From NCBI GenBank assembly GCA_019752635.1, contig JAIELX010000066.1:1-64000 (forward strand): DNA of 64,000 nt, given 5' to 3'. The DNA is from Candidatus Obscuribacterales bacterium (lineage in GTDB: Bacteria; Cyanobacteriota; Vampirovibrionia; Obscuribacterales; Obscuribacteraceae). Under the pieces are notes generated by a model. It ran no database searches, was not told where the DNA came from, and worked only from the letters and a program-made list of their open reading frames with translations. The translations under genes were made by a program, and so were the position numbers. Shown piece after piece: positions 25,821-34,513 of this stretch; within the stretch, counting starts at the first letter, position 1; each line of letters starts with the position of its first letter.

Positions 25821-26716
25821 GGATCTCCTGCCAGCAATCGAACTGTCTCAACTTTCTCTCTGGTCCATGCGCTTCTTGTGAAGACGTAGAGCCTAGGCGG
25901 AATTTTACGTTGTTTGCTCAGAGGAATCATGAGCGCATTCACTTCCGAGTCTTCAAGCGAAACGCCGAGTGCATCGCAACAGCCCGGATGAAGGAATTGT
26001 TTGCCGGAGCGGAAGTAGTTAAGTACTTTTGTTCTTTCTGTTCCGAGGCTGAACATCATTGGCACAGTTTCGGAAACGGGCAGGTTCGCAAGCCAGTTGT
26101 CAAACAGGCACCATGATGCCAGGGCTGTAATGGACAGTGGCATTTGCGCCGGAACAGTTTGACGAACTTCGGTCAAGAGCTGTCTGTAAAAGTCTCGTTC
26201 GGATAGGCGGGCGTCGAAGTCGACTTGAATTCGCGAACTTCGGGGACGACTAGCTATTCGAGCGATCAGCCCGGTCAAGTTGCGTACCATCTTAGAGTCT
26301 AAGGTTGGTGTCTGTTTCGGGTCTGTGTCCACGCGAACCACGGGCATCAGAATTGTTCGCTCCGGTACTTTTAGCGGTTGTTGTCTCCAGTTGGTTCTTA
26401 CTTCGTTTCCGCTCAGGAGAACGCTGCAAGCAAGGTAGGCGACGGCGAATTCACGCGGGTCAATGTAGGAAAGGTCTTCGCTGCGGTGCCATGCCCAAAG
26501 TATGGTCCGTGGAGATTGCAAGGTGGCGGCGCTGCTTGTTCGTGGTATCGATTGCGCCAGCAGTATCGTCAGCAGTATCGCAAGTGAGAACGTTATGCGA
26601 CTGCACCCGGAACACCGAGGGGCCCCGAAACGGGCGGTCGGAAAATTTCCAGTTGTTTCGACAGGCCCCTTCCTATCGCTTTCCGACTGCGGGGGGCCGT
26701 TTGTTTCTGCGGTCAT
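25817..26716 (-). CDS. DUF3142-like exported protein
   Basis: 299 residues from ATG 26716, which overlaps the addA stop as ATGA. An upstream in-frame ATG at 26746 is less likely. A hydrophobic segment (ITFSLAILLTILLAQS, about 41-56) acts as signal or anchor. The domain shows ILWAWHRSEDLSYIDP, VVRVDTDP, IQVDFDAR, LSITALASWCLFDNWL and VPMMFSLG, the order I associate with DUF3142, a family of barrel-like proteins of unknown action. The family call is from memory of its pattern and should be checked against Pfam. Confidence 0.62.
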   Translation of the reverse strand: MTAETNGPPQSESDRKGPVETTGNFPTARFGAPRCSGCSRITFSLAILLTILLAQSIPRTSSAATLQSPRTILWAWHRSEDLSYIDPREFAVAYLACSVLLSGNEVRTNWRQQPLKVPERTILMPVVRVDTDPKQTPTLDSKMVRNLTGLIARIASRPRSSRIQVDFDARLSERDFYRQLLTEVRQTVPAQMPLSITALASWCLFDNWLANLPVSETVPMMFSLGTERTKVLNYFRSGKQFLHPGCCDALGVSLEDSEVNALMIPLSKQRKIPPRLYVFTRSAWTREKVETVRLLAGDP

Positions 26717-29700
26717 ATCAGTCTTAGCTGCACTGGTTGACGGCAATCCAGCTCATGGAGAATGCCGAATTGGGCGAAATAGACGAAGGTTCCGGGTTCC
26801 AATGAAGTGAGTTTCGCAAAGTCATCGGCGTAGCCAACCAATTGAGCTCGGTGCGTTTTTGCTTGCCTAGCCAGCTCGTTGCGCTTAAAGTGATCGGTTT
26901 TGTAGTCAATTATCATCCAGTTGCCGAACTGATCCTCCAGCAGTAGATCCGGGCGACGTTCATCTTGTGTGAGTCCGTCGCGCATTGTGAAGTAGGTGGT
27001 CTCGTGTATCAAACGGCGCGCGGTTTTCATTCGTTGCATAAGCGGGCTGGCGGCGAATATCGCCAGGAGTTTCTCGCCCTCTTCCAGCAATTGCTTCTGA
27101 AGAAGCGGATGGTAAACACCAACCTGGGAGTGCACCAGTAAATCGACCATTACTTCGCGCGAAAGCGGTTGCAATTTGTAGGACATGCGATCCATTAGCA
27201 GGTGGAAGTAACTGCCCACAATCGTCGCATGCACCGCTGGCTCTGCTATGGATGGCGTAGCGCGCACTAACGACTGCCACGGGACCGGCGTAATGTCTCC
27301 CGCGACTCTACCGACCGGATCAAGCAGTGTCGGATTGAGAACGAGTGTTTGCGTTCCATCGTCGTCCGCCGAATCGACAGATTCGGCCGGTGGTTCGATC
27401 TCCGGTACGTTCATGCTGCGCAGCAAAAAGCGCGCGGTACGGCCGCCGGAAGTAATTGATCGTTCAACAGGCTGTTCGTGAAACTCCGTAAGGTCGTCGA
27501 GATCGAGACCTTCTTGCAGCCATTTCCCGAACGATACGCTGGTATTGTCCTTTGTGGGCATCAACAACGCGAGATGATCTCTGGCGCGCGTCAGCGCCAC
27601 ATAGAGAAGCCGTTTCTTTTCTTCTTCGTCGAGCATGCGGTTGAGTGCATCGACTGCACGAAAGAAGGCGGGTTTCGTTTCTTCCGCATCCCTGGTCGGA
27701 TCGACGGCAATTCCGAATTCTTTCCCGAAATGCAGTTTACCCGCGGCTCCATGGACTCGTCGCGTGAGACGTGGCAAGACTACTACACCAAACTCCAGCC
27801 CCTTGGATTTGTGCACGGTCATTATCTTAACAGAGTCGTCGGCCGTGAGCGGCGCGTCTGTTAGATTCTTGACACCGTTGTCGCGCATTGCTTGCAGATT
27901 TACCAGGAAGCCTCTCAGACCTGCGTCGTTATAACGCGCAGCCAGGTCTGCGAATTTCCAAACATTGCGGGAGCGCTGTTTGCCTCCGGGCACCGCGCAT
28001 AGTACCGCATCATAGTTACTGCGCATGAGAATGTATCTTATCAGTTGCTCTGTAGAATACTCTCCCGCCCGGTTCAAGAATTCGCGTAACAGGGCAACAG
28101 TTCGAAGTAGTGCCGGTTCGCGGTCCTTCTCCGCGATCTTGCGCATTGCCGCCCAGATTGATGGACCTTGTTGCGTTTTGAATTCGTGAATGAAATCATC
28201 CGACACGCCGAACATGGGCGATCGCAGTGCAGACAATAGTGCGTGACCATCTTGGGGACAGAGGAGCCACTTGAGCAGATTCTCCAGATCAAGTATTTCT
28301 TGTCTGTCCAGATAACCGGCTCCGGCGAAGCTGACAAAAGGTATCTCCCGATCTGCCAATGCCGCTTCGATTGCGGCGAAATCGCCGTTCGCTTGCAGCA
28401 AAACCGCGAAGTCTCCGTACCGCGCCGGGCGCTGAGTGCCGTCTCTACCAAATACTTTTAGTTCGTTTTCGACGCATTCCTGAATGTACTTCGCCAGCAC
28501 TTTCGCCTCAGTTTGCACGGTGGATGGCGCTTGCTGATGAACCGCGAACTCTTGTTCGGTGGAGGCATCGTCCCTGTCTTCGTCGATTGGGAAAGTCACA
28601 ATCTCAACTCGGCACGGCGCGTTTTCTTCGGCGGTGCGAGCAGCATTTAATGCTTGAAATCGAGAGCGAAAAGCCTCGGCATCTTCGGTGGCATCAAACA
28701 GTCGATGGAATAGCACATTTACAAACTCGACAATTGCTGGATGGCTGCGAAAGGATTTGCTGAGGCTGCGAAGTTCTCCTTGGCCTTGCAGTGTCGGCCA
28801 GCCGTTAGCATCTGCTGAAGCGACCGGTGCGGACGTTTCAGACAAGTTGCCGATGATACCTTTGCACAAATTGAAGGTGCCGACGTCGGCGCCTTGAAAT
28901 TTGTAGATTGATTGCTTGTCGTCACCAATCAAGAAGAGTCTTGTCTTGGGATTGCCGGCTGCTAATGCTGCCAGCATGCGAGCTTGAATTTTGTTTGTGT
29001 CCTGAAACTCGTCTACCAGCAGGGCGCGCATATTGTGCATTGTTATTCCGCGTTGACCGGCTGCGGGTTGCACTAGTTCCGCAGTGCGAGCAATCAGGTC
29101 GTCGAAGTCGAGCTTTTGATGGTGCTTCTTGCCCTGCTCGTATGTGTGGCGCGTTTGTTCAACCAATTGAATCAAAGACGCGATGATCGCGAAAGAGTGT
29201 TCGTCCACCTCGTTCAATTGTGGTGTCAGCTTTACTTTCTTTGCTTCATTACGGACGGCTTTGATTGCTTCGCGGACCGTGCTGCCCTGTTCGCCTCCGG
29301 CTCTCGTCAGATTCAATCCGGCAAGTTGCTCCATGGCTTCGTGGTCGGCACCTTTTGAATCTTGCAGACGAATCAGAAGGCTACAGACTTCTTCTTGCCG
29401 TTCCGCAAGGGTGCTGCCTCGTTCCGGCCAAGGGTTATCCAGCAGATACTTGCAATTGAGCTTAAACATCTTCTGTGACATCATCTGCGTCGCTGCCGCC
29501 ATGTATGTTTTCTTTGTAAACTGGCGCGCGAATGCTCTCAATTTTGAAATCACGCGGTGGCGATGATTCTTCGCTCCGCTTTCGTCCTCCGGGGTCGCAG
29601 TGGTAGCTAGCAGCAGGTCTCGCGACTCGGCGAATTTTAACGAGGTCGACACCAGTTGTTTAAGCATCTCCGTTATCTGCTCCAGCGGAAAGTCCAGGAG

Positions 29701-30171
29701 CTCCGAGTGTTCTGCGGCTGATTCGTCGATGAGGTATGAAATGGTGGTGCGGACGCTGTCATCGAGCAATTGCGCGCGTTCCAGATCGTCCAGCAACTCA
29801 AAACGTGGATCCACCGCTGCTTCCGTTGCTCTGGTTTTGAGCAGGAAGTCGCACAACGAGTGAATGGTACCTATCCTCGATGACTCAATTTCGACCAGGC
29901 ATTTGTTCCAGCGCTCCGCCTCGTGCTCTGTCGTCGCTTCGTCGGACAACTTCTTTAGTCCTTCTTTCAATCGCGTGCGCATTTCTTCCGCCGCCTTACG
30001 AGTGAAAGTTACCGCGACAATGTCTCCGACTTCGGCATCATCGTTGCGTCTGAGTACTTCGAGGTAGCGCTCAACCAGCACCGATGTCTTTCCTGAACCG
30101 GCTCCGGCAGACACCAGCACATGCTTGTCTATCGACTGCACTGCTGCGAGTTGTTCATCAGTCAAAGGCAT
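26713..30171 (-). CDS. addA: AddA-type helicase-nuclease subunit
   Basis: 1152 residues. A UvrD/Rep superfamily 1 helicase with a C-terminal nuclease, the motor subunit of the AddAB double-strand break resection complex. The Walker A box is SAGAGSGKT (21-29), and later come LDFDDL, the Walker B LLVDEFQDTN, the GDDKQSIYKFQGAD block and TVHKSKGLEF. The nuclease has RRPDLLLED and IIDYKTD at about 1087-1093, then QLVGY, a PD-(D/E)XK fold. The start overlaps the addB stop by 14 nt. In many bacteria this complex feeds RecA loading in place of RecBCD. Confidence 0.93.
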   Translation of the reverse strand: MPLTDEQLAAVQSIDKHVLVSAGAGSGKTSVLVERYLEVLRRNDDAEVGDIVAVTFTRKAAEEMRTRLKEGLKKLSDEATTEHEAERWNKCLVEIESSRIGTIHSLCDFLLKTRATEAAVDPRFELLDDLERAQLLDDSVRTTISYLIDESAAEHSELLDFPLEQITEMLKQLVSTSLKFAESRDLLLATTATPEDESGAKNHRHRVISKLRAFARQFTKKTYMAAATQMMSQKMFKLNCKYLLDNPWPERGSTLAERQEEVCSLLIRLQDSKGADHEAMEQLAGLNLTRAGGEQGSTVREAIKAVRNEAKKVKLTPQLNEVDEHSFAIIASLIQLVEQTRHTYEQGKKHHQKLDFDDLIARTAELVQPAAGQRGITMHNMRALLVDEFQDTNKIQARMLAALAAGNPKTRLFLIGDDKQSIYKFQGADVGTFNLCKGIIGNLSETSAPVASADANGWPTLQGQGELRSLSKSFRSHPAIVEFVNVLFHRLFDATEDAEAFRSRFQALNAARTAEENAPCRVEIVTFPIDEDRDDASTEQEFAVHQQAPSTVQTEAKVLAKYIQECVENELKVFGRDGTQRPARYGDFAVLLQANGDFAAIEAALADREIPFVSFAGAGYLDRQEILDLENLLKWLLCPQDGHALLSALRSPMFGVSDDFIHEFKTQQGPSIWAAMRKIAEKDREPALLRTVALLREFLNRAGEYSTEQLIRYILMRSNYDAVLCAVPGGKQRSRNVWKFADLAARYNDAGLRGFLVNLQAMRDNGVKNLTDAPLTADDSVKIMTVHKSKGLEFGVVVLPRLTRRVHGAAGKLHFGKEFGIAVDPTRDAEETKPAFFRAVDALNRMLDEEEKKRLLYVALTRARDHLALLMPTKDNTSVSFGKWLQEGLDLDDLTEFHEQPVERSITSGGRTARFLLRSMNVPEIEPPAESVDSADDDGTQTLVLNPTLLDPVGRVAGDITPVPWQSLVRATPSIAEPAVHATIVGSYFHLLMDRMSYKLQPLSREVMVDLLVHSQVGVYHPLLQKQLLEEGEKLLAIFAASPLMQRMKTARRLIHETTYFTMRDGLTQDERRPDLLLEDQFGNWMIIDYKTDHFKRNELARQAKTHRAQLVGYADDFAKLTSLEPGTFVYFAQFGILHELDCRQPVQLRLI

Positions 30172-33100
30172 CGGTGTCGTCCTCCGCGAAACCTTTCATC
30201 TCTTTCACTCGGCACATGGTTTTGTGCGGGCAGTGGGTGCAAACTTCGCGAGAGCCGGGTGCAGGAACGAAGTCTCCATGCTTGATGCGCCGAACGAACT
30301 CTGTGACCAGGCTTGTGGTCCGCGCTGGTAGTGAGGCGTGTTTTTCGGCGGTAAAATTGAGGTTTCCGGATGGTTTGGCCTGGCTGATGCTCAAGTAAAG
30401 CCCGCCGATGACCGAGCTGCCCGGCAGAATCGATTGTTCGACGGCTAGAGCGTAGATGGGTACTTGCAGGTTTCTTCCCGATGTTGCATCCCGGAATGAA
30501 ATGGTTTTGCCACCGCTTTTGTAATCTATTACTTTTGCGACTACACCGGAACTAGAGGCTGGAATCTTTCCGCCCGGCAGATCAATTCTGTCTATGGTCC
30601 CTCGAATATGAACGACGTCGTCTCCGCATTGCAATACCAGTGGTGGTGATGCTGTTGGATTGCTCGTGCCGAAGCTGACCTCAAACAGTGCCGGTGCGAC
30701 GGCATCTTTATCGGTTTGGATTCTTTTCAGTTCTCTGCGTATGAAGCGCGAGACGCGAAAGAGCATCTCTTTCTTATCTTGCTCCCACCATGGGCCGGGC
30801 ACGAACAGCGGCTTCTTTTCCAGAATCTTTAGCGCCTCATCAAATGCCTCGCGAATCATTGGTTGCAGGCTATCTTTCCGTTCTGCGCCAGTTTCTGGTT
30901 CTTGCTCCCCGGGCATTGCTGCCGGGTTTAATCGCCAGCGTGCGAAGAAGATTTCCAATACCTTGTGGTAGAGCTCCCCTCGAGATAGAGACGTCAAGCC
31001 CGCTTCTGCTTCCTCGCGTGGCTCCAGTTTCAAAATGTTGCCGACCCAGAATCGGAATGGACATTGTCCGTATGTGTTTAGCTTACTGGCCGTCCAGGCT
31101 TCAGGCAGAGGCACGCTTAAAGCACCGGTGTCGACGAAGTCCTTGAGATAGCCGTTGTAAACCTGGTTGCGCTCTGCGTGAGTGCGCGAGATCGCGGCTG
31201 TGAATCCCGGTCGTAAATCTAGGGCATACTGGTTGATTTCCGGGTGGTAGCGGCTTAACCTCTCACACTGATCGACACCGCCAATCCAGGCGGCTGCGGA
31301 CAAAGCTTCGCGCGGTGAAGTTGGAGTGCAAAGCGCCCGCGTGAACGGTGCAACACGCTCAATCTTGAGCGCGTGACTTTCTTCCAGCTCCTTCAAGTAG
31401 AAAGACGGGATCGGTTCGCTGCCGTCCATTTCAAATTGCGGAAGCGAGAGGACGATGCGTGATTGTGCTCTTTCCAGTAGTGAATAAAAGAGCGCTCGCT
31501 CGAATGCCGGTTCTGCGCGTGGATTCTGTACATCAATACCGTAGCTCAGCCAGCGTTTAACTTGATCTGTTGCTAGAAAACCTCTACCGACGACACGGCG
31601 AGGGAAGTCACCTTCGACCATGCCGGCAATGAAGATTTCATCGAAGCAGTGGCTTGGTGCCAGGTCCGCGGAGCAAATCATTATGCCGCTTCGCGACGGG
31701 ATCGGGCGCGCGAAGCTTGCTCCCTCCGTCATTTTTATCAAGCGTTTAAGAAACTCTTCGCCGGTCTCCACTGCGCATTCACTGACCAGCGTTTCCTGCA
31801 TAATCATCACTTTGAGAACGCGCCGCAGCGCTCTGAGAAACTCGTGCTCAAGCCTTGCGTTCGTGGTGCCGGAACGCCTGTCGTTGGCGGGCAGTTTCAT
31901 TAACAGTTCCAGAATATCTTCTGTTATGGTGACGCGCCGCTGGACTGACAAACCATCCGCATGGACTGAATCCAGTAAGTCCATCAGGCGATTGAGGGCC
32001 GCGCCTTCTTCTACAAAGTCCGGCGACGCATTGAAGAAGCGGGTCCATGACTCTCGGCCGCTTACCAATTCGAGTTTGTATGTTTTTCCGTCAAGGCGGC
32101 TAAGGGCGTCGGGCTTGAGTGCCAGTGCTTCCAGGTTAAAGTAGGGGCTGCGCAGGACATCGATAACGTCTCGTCGTGCGTATTCGGTTAGCGGAAGGCT
32201 CAGCATGCGCAGCACAAAATGCCACTGCGCCAATGCGCTTACCTTGATGCTTCCGTCAATAAAGTAGTCTAGCCCTGCTTCTTCAAAAGCGGCTTCAACA
32301 GCGCCATGGTACGTATCAATCGAACGAGCTATAACAAGAATTCTTGAAGCTTCCACTCTTCGTGCGGTAACGGCCTCCTTGCAAAGGCGCGCGATCTCTC
32401 TCATTTCGAGAAATCGATCGAGTGTCGAGAAGCAATCTATTCTTGCGGGAGTTCGTTCCGGCTGCGTCACGAACTCTACCGTTGCAGGAACACATCCCAG
32501 AAGCTCTTTGTAGCTTGATACTTTCCAGTCGTAATCGGCGCGCGTTTGAGTAAGTGCCGTTGCGCCCGGTGGCATCGCCGGTGAATCGGAAGGATTTTCT
32601 ATCGACTGCGCAGTATTGGTGTGCGGCTCCGCGTGGTGTGAAGGGACCAGCGCCTCCGGCAAGAAGTCGAACGTTACGCAGGTTGTGCGAGCATGGCGCG
32701 CTAATCCGCCGATAATTTGGGCCTGCAGGTGGCTTATGCGGTCGAACCCGTCGATCAAGAGCAAATCGTAAAGAAACGGCGGGCAAACGTAGTTGTTCTC
32801 GAATCCGGTTCCCTCGGCTTGAGGGGCGAAGGGGATCCCGTTGGGATCGCTCAGAAAGGGCAGCGCATAGTCTACTTCAGTTGTCGGTGTCGGGTCCGGT
32901 GTCTCTGCGTGACCATGAAGGAGCTCGCGTGCTGCCATGGCGGTTTGCTTCAGGTCGAACACTCGCAGCTCTGCGCATTTTTTCCAATACTCGCGGTAGG
33001 CAAATGCCAACTCCAAATAGAGCGATTCGGCCGATGCCGCCAGCTCCAGCTGCTTGATCACTTCCCCGGGACTTTTGCCAGCACGTTGCAGTTCGTCGAT

Positions 33101-33529
33101 TAGTTCGACTACGGAAGGCAGTGTTCCCTGGAACTGAATGATCGGTGCCAGTGCTTGGAGTTTGCCCTGACGGGAAAGGTCCGCCAGAATTTCTTTCATC
33201 AAGACGATGCGCAGCTCGTCCGGCAAGGTACGACATTCTCTTCCGGCCGGGCGGAGGAGCGAGCGACAAGCTTCGTAGAAAGGAAGTATATTCAGTCCGA
33301 AGAGACCGGGCGGGCGCTCCGACTCCGGTATCAGAAGCAATTCGTCACGTAGACGGCGCTTAAGGACCGAAGCATAACGCGCCGACGGCACGATGATGAC
33401 TGCTTCCAAAAAGGGATGTTTCGCTTTAAACGCGAGCGCCATCTTAATCAGGCGCCTTGTTTTGCCCGATCGATAGGGACCGATCAGAAGCGAAGTATCA
33501 TGTTTGCTGTCGGCTTCCGGCGCCGACAT
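30158..33529 (-). CDS. addB: AddB-type nuclease subunit
   Basis: 1123 residues from ATG 33529, 1 nt after the cysK stop. An N-terminal P-loop LLIGPYRSGKT (about 15-24), an inactivated helicase-like body, and a C-terminal PD-(D/E)XK nuclease with the AWTASKLNTYGQCPFRFW block and VIDYKSGGK. Four cysteines for an iron-sulfur staple are visible: one near residue 824 (GQCPF) and CTHCPHKTMC close to the end (about 1097-1106). This matches AddB/DnaB-cluster nucleases that scan for Chi. It forms a pair with AddA, with the genes overlapping. Confidence 0.88.
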   Translation of the reverse strand: MSAPEADSKHDTSLLIGPYRSGKTRRLIKMALAFKAKHPFLEAVIIVPSARYASVLKRRLRDELLLIPESERPPGLFGLNILPFYEACRSLLRPAGRECRTLPDELRIVLMKEILADLSRQGKLQALAPIIQFQGTLPSVVELIDELQRAGKSPGEVIKQLELAASAESLYLELAFAYREYWKKCAELRVFDLKQTAMAARELLHGHAETPDPTPTTEVDYALPFLSDPNGIPFAPQAEGTGFENNYVCPPFLYDLLLIDGFDRISHLQAQIIGGLARHARTTCVTFDFLPEALVPSHHAEPHTNTAQSIENPSDSPAMPPGATALTQTRADYDWKVSSYKELLGCVPATVEFVTQPERTPARIDCFSTLDRFLEMREIARLCKEAVTARRVEASRILVIARSIDTYHGAVEAAFEEAGLDYFIDGSIKVSALAQWHFVLRMLSLPLTEYARRDVIDVLRSPYFNLEALALKPDALSRLDGKTYKLELVSGRESWTRFFNASPDFVEEGAALNRLMDLLDSVHADGLSVQRRVTITEDILELLMKLPANDRRSGTTNARLEHEFLRALRRVLKVMIMQETLVSECAVETGEEFLKRLIKMTEGASFARPIPSRSGIMICSADLAPSHCFDEIFIAGMVEGDFPRRVVGRGFLATDQVKRWLSYGIDVQNPRAEPAFERALFYSLLERAQSRIVLSLPQFEMDGSEPIPSFYLKELEESHALKIERVAPFTRALCTPTSPREALSAAAWIGGVDQCERLSRYHPEINQYALDLRPGFTAAISRTHAERNQVYNGYLKDFVDTGALSVPLPEAWTASKLNTYGQCPFRFWVGNILKLEPREEAEAGLTSLSRGELYHKVLEIFFARWRLNPAAMPGEQEPETGAERKDSLQPMIREAFDEALKILEKKPLFVPGPWWEQDKKEMLFRVSRFIRRELKRIQTDKDAVAPALFEVSFGTSNPTASPPLVLQCGDDVVHIRGTIDRIDLPGGKIPASSSGVVAKVIDYKSGGKTISFRDATSGRNLQVPIYALAVEQSILPGSSVIGGLYLSISQAKPSGNLNFTAEKHASLPARTTSLVTEFVRRIKHGDFVPAPGSREVCTHCPHKTMCRVKEMKGFAEDDTDAFD

Positions 33530-33530
33530 G

Positions 33531-34508
33531 TCATGATTTACTCGTTGCCAACTCAGGGGCTGCCACGTCCGCAAACAGCACGGTAGACAGGTAGCGTTCG
33601 CCGGTGGACGGCAAAATGCACACTATTACTTTGCCTTTGTTTTCGGGGCGGGAGGCAACAAGCATCGCCGCATAAACTGCCGCACCGCTGCTGATGCCGG
33701 CGAGAATGCCTTCTTCTCTGGAAAGTCGACGCCCGGTATCAACGGCTTGATCATTGGTAACCTGGATAACTTCGTCAATCACGGACATATCGAGCACGCC
33801 GGGGATGAATCCGGCTCCGATTCCCTGTATCTTGTGCGGACCGGGCTTAATTTCTTGCCCGGCAAGCGTTTGTGAAATTACCGGACTGTCTGCCGGTTCG
33901 ACTGCAATAACGCGAACGGACGGCTTGCGTTCTTTCAAAACTTGTCCGACACCGGTAATGGTGCCACCGGTGCCGACGCCCGAAATGAATATGTCGATTT
34001 TTCCTTCGGTATCGCGCCAAATTTCTTCCGCTGTGGTTTCCCTGTGCACTTTGGGATTGGAAGGATTATTGAACTGCTGCGGCATGTATGCGTTCGGTGT
34101 GCTGTTCACGATTTCGGTAGCGCGATTGATCGCGCCGCGCATTCCTTCTGAGCCGGGGGTGAGCGCCAGTTCTGCTCCGAGACCGAGCAAAAGTTTTCGG
34201 CGCTCGATAGACATTGTTTCCGGCATGGTTAATATGAGTTTATAGCCGCGCGCAGCCGCTACGAAAGCCAGCGCGATGCCCGTATTTCCGGAAGTAGGCT
34301 CGACTAAAGTCGTTTCGCCGCGCTTGATCAGTCCTTGCTTTTCGGCATCATTGATCATTGCTACGCCGATTCGGTCTTTTACCGATCCGAGCGGATTGTA
34401 AAACTCTAGCTTGGCAGCAATAGTTGCGTCGATGCCTGCCACCATTTTGTTCAGTTTAACCAGCGGAGTGTTACCGAACAGCTCTGTGATGTCGTTACCA
34501 ATTCGCAT
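33531..34508 (-). CDS. cysK: Cysteine synthase (O-acetylserine sulfhydrylase)
   Basis: 325-residue PLP enzyme making cysteine from O-acetylserine and sulfide. Lys44 in NPLGSVKDR is the PLP lysine. EPTSGNTGIAL is the substrate loop, GVGTGGTITGVG binds the phosphate, and HKIQGIGAGFIP and GISSGAA complete the signature. Length fits CysK. The start ATG 34508 follows GGAAGG by about 10 nt and lies 5 nt after the stop of the upstream SDR gene. The addB gene starts 1 nt after its stop, an unusual neighbour for a biosynthetic enzyme. Confidence 0.96.
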   Translation of the reverse strand: MRIGNDITELFGNTPLVKLNKMVAGIDATIAAKLEFYNPLGSVKDRIGVAMINDAEKQGLIKRGETTLVEPTSGNTGIALAFVAAARGYKLILTMPETMSIERRKLLLGLGAELALTPGSEGMRGAINRATEIVNSTPNAYMPQQFNNPSNPKVHRETTAEEIWRDTEGKIDIFISGVGTGGTITGVGQVLKERKPSVRVIAVEPADSPVISQTLAGQEIKPGPHKIQGIGAGFIPGVLDMSVIDEVIQVTNDQAVDTGRRLSREEGILAGISSGAAVYAAMLVASRPENKGKVIVCILPSTGERYLSTVLFADVAAPELATSKS

Positions 34509-34513
34509 GGAGG

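Noticed and set aside
26305..26810. Rightward frames across the addA/DUF3142 junction
   Set aside because: They cross two well-supported leftward genes and have no protein-like features.
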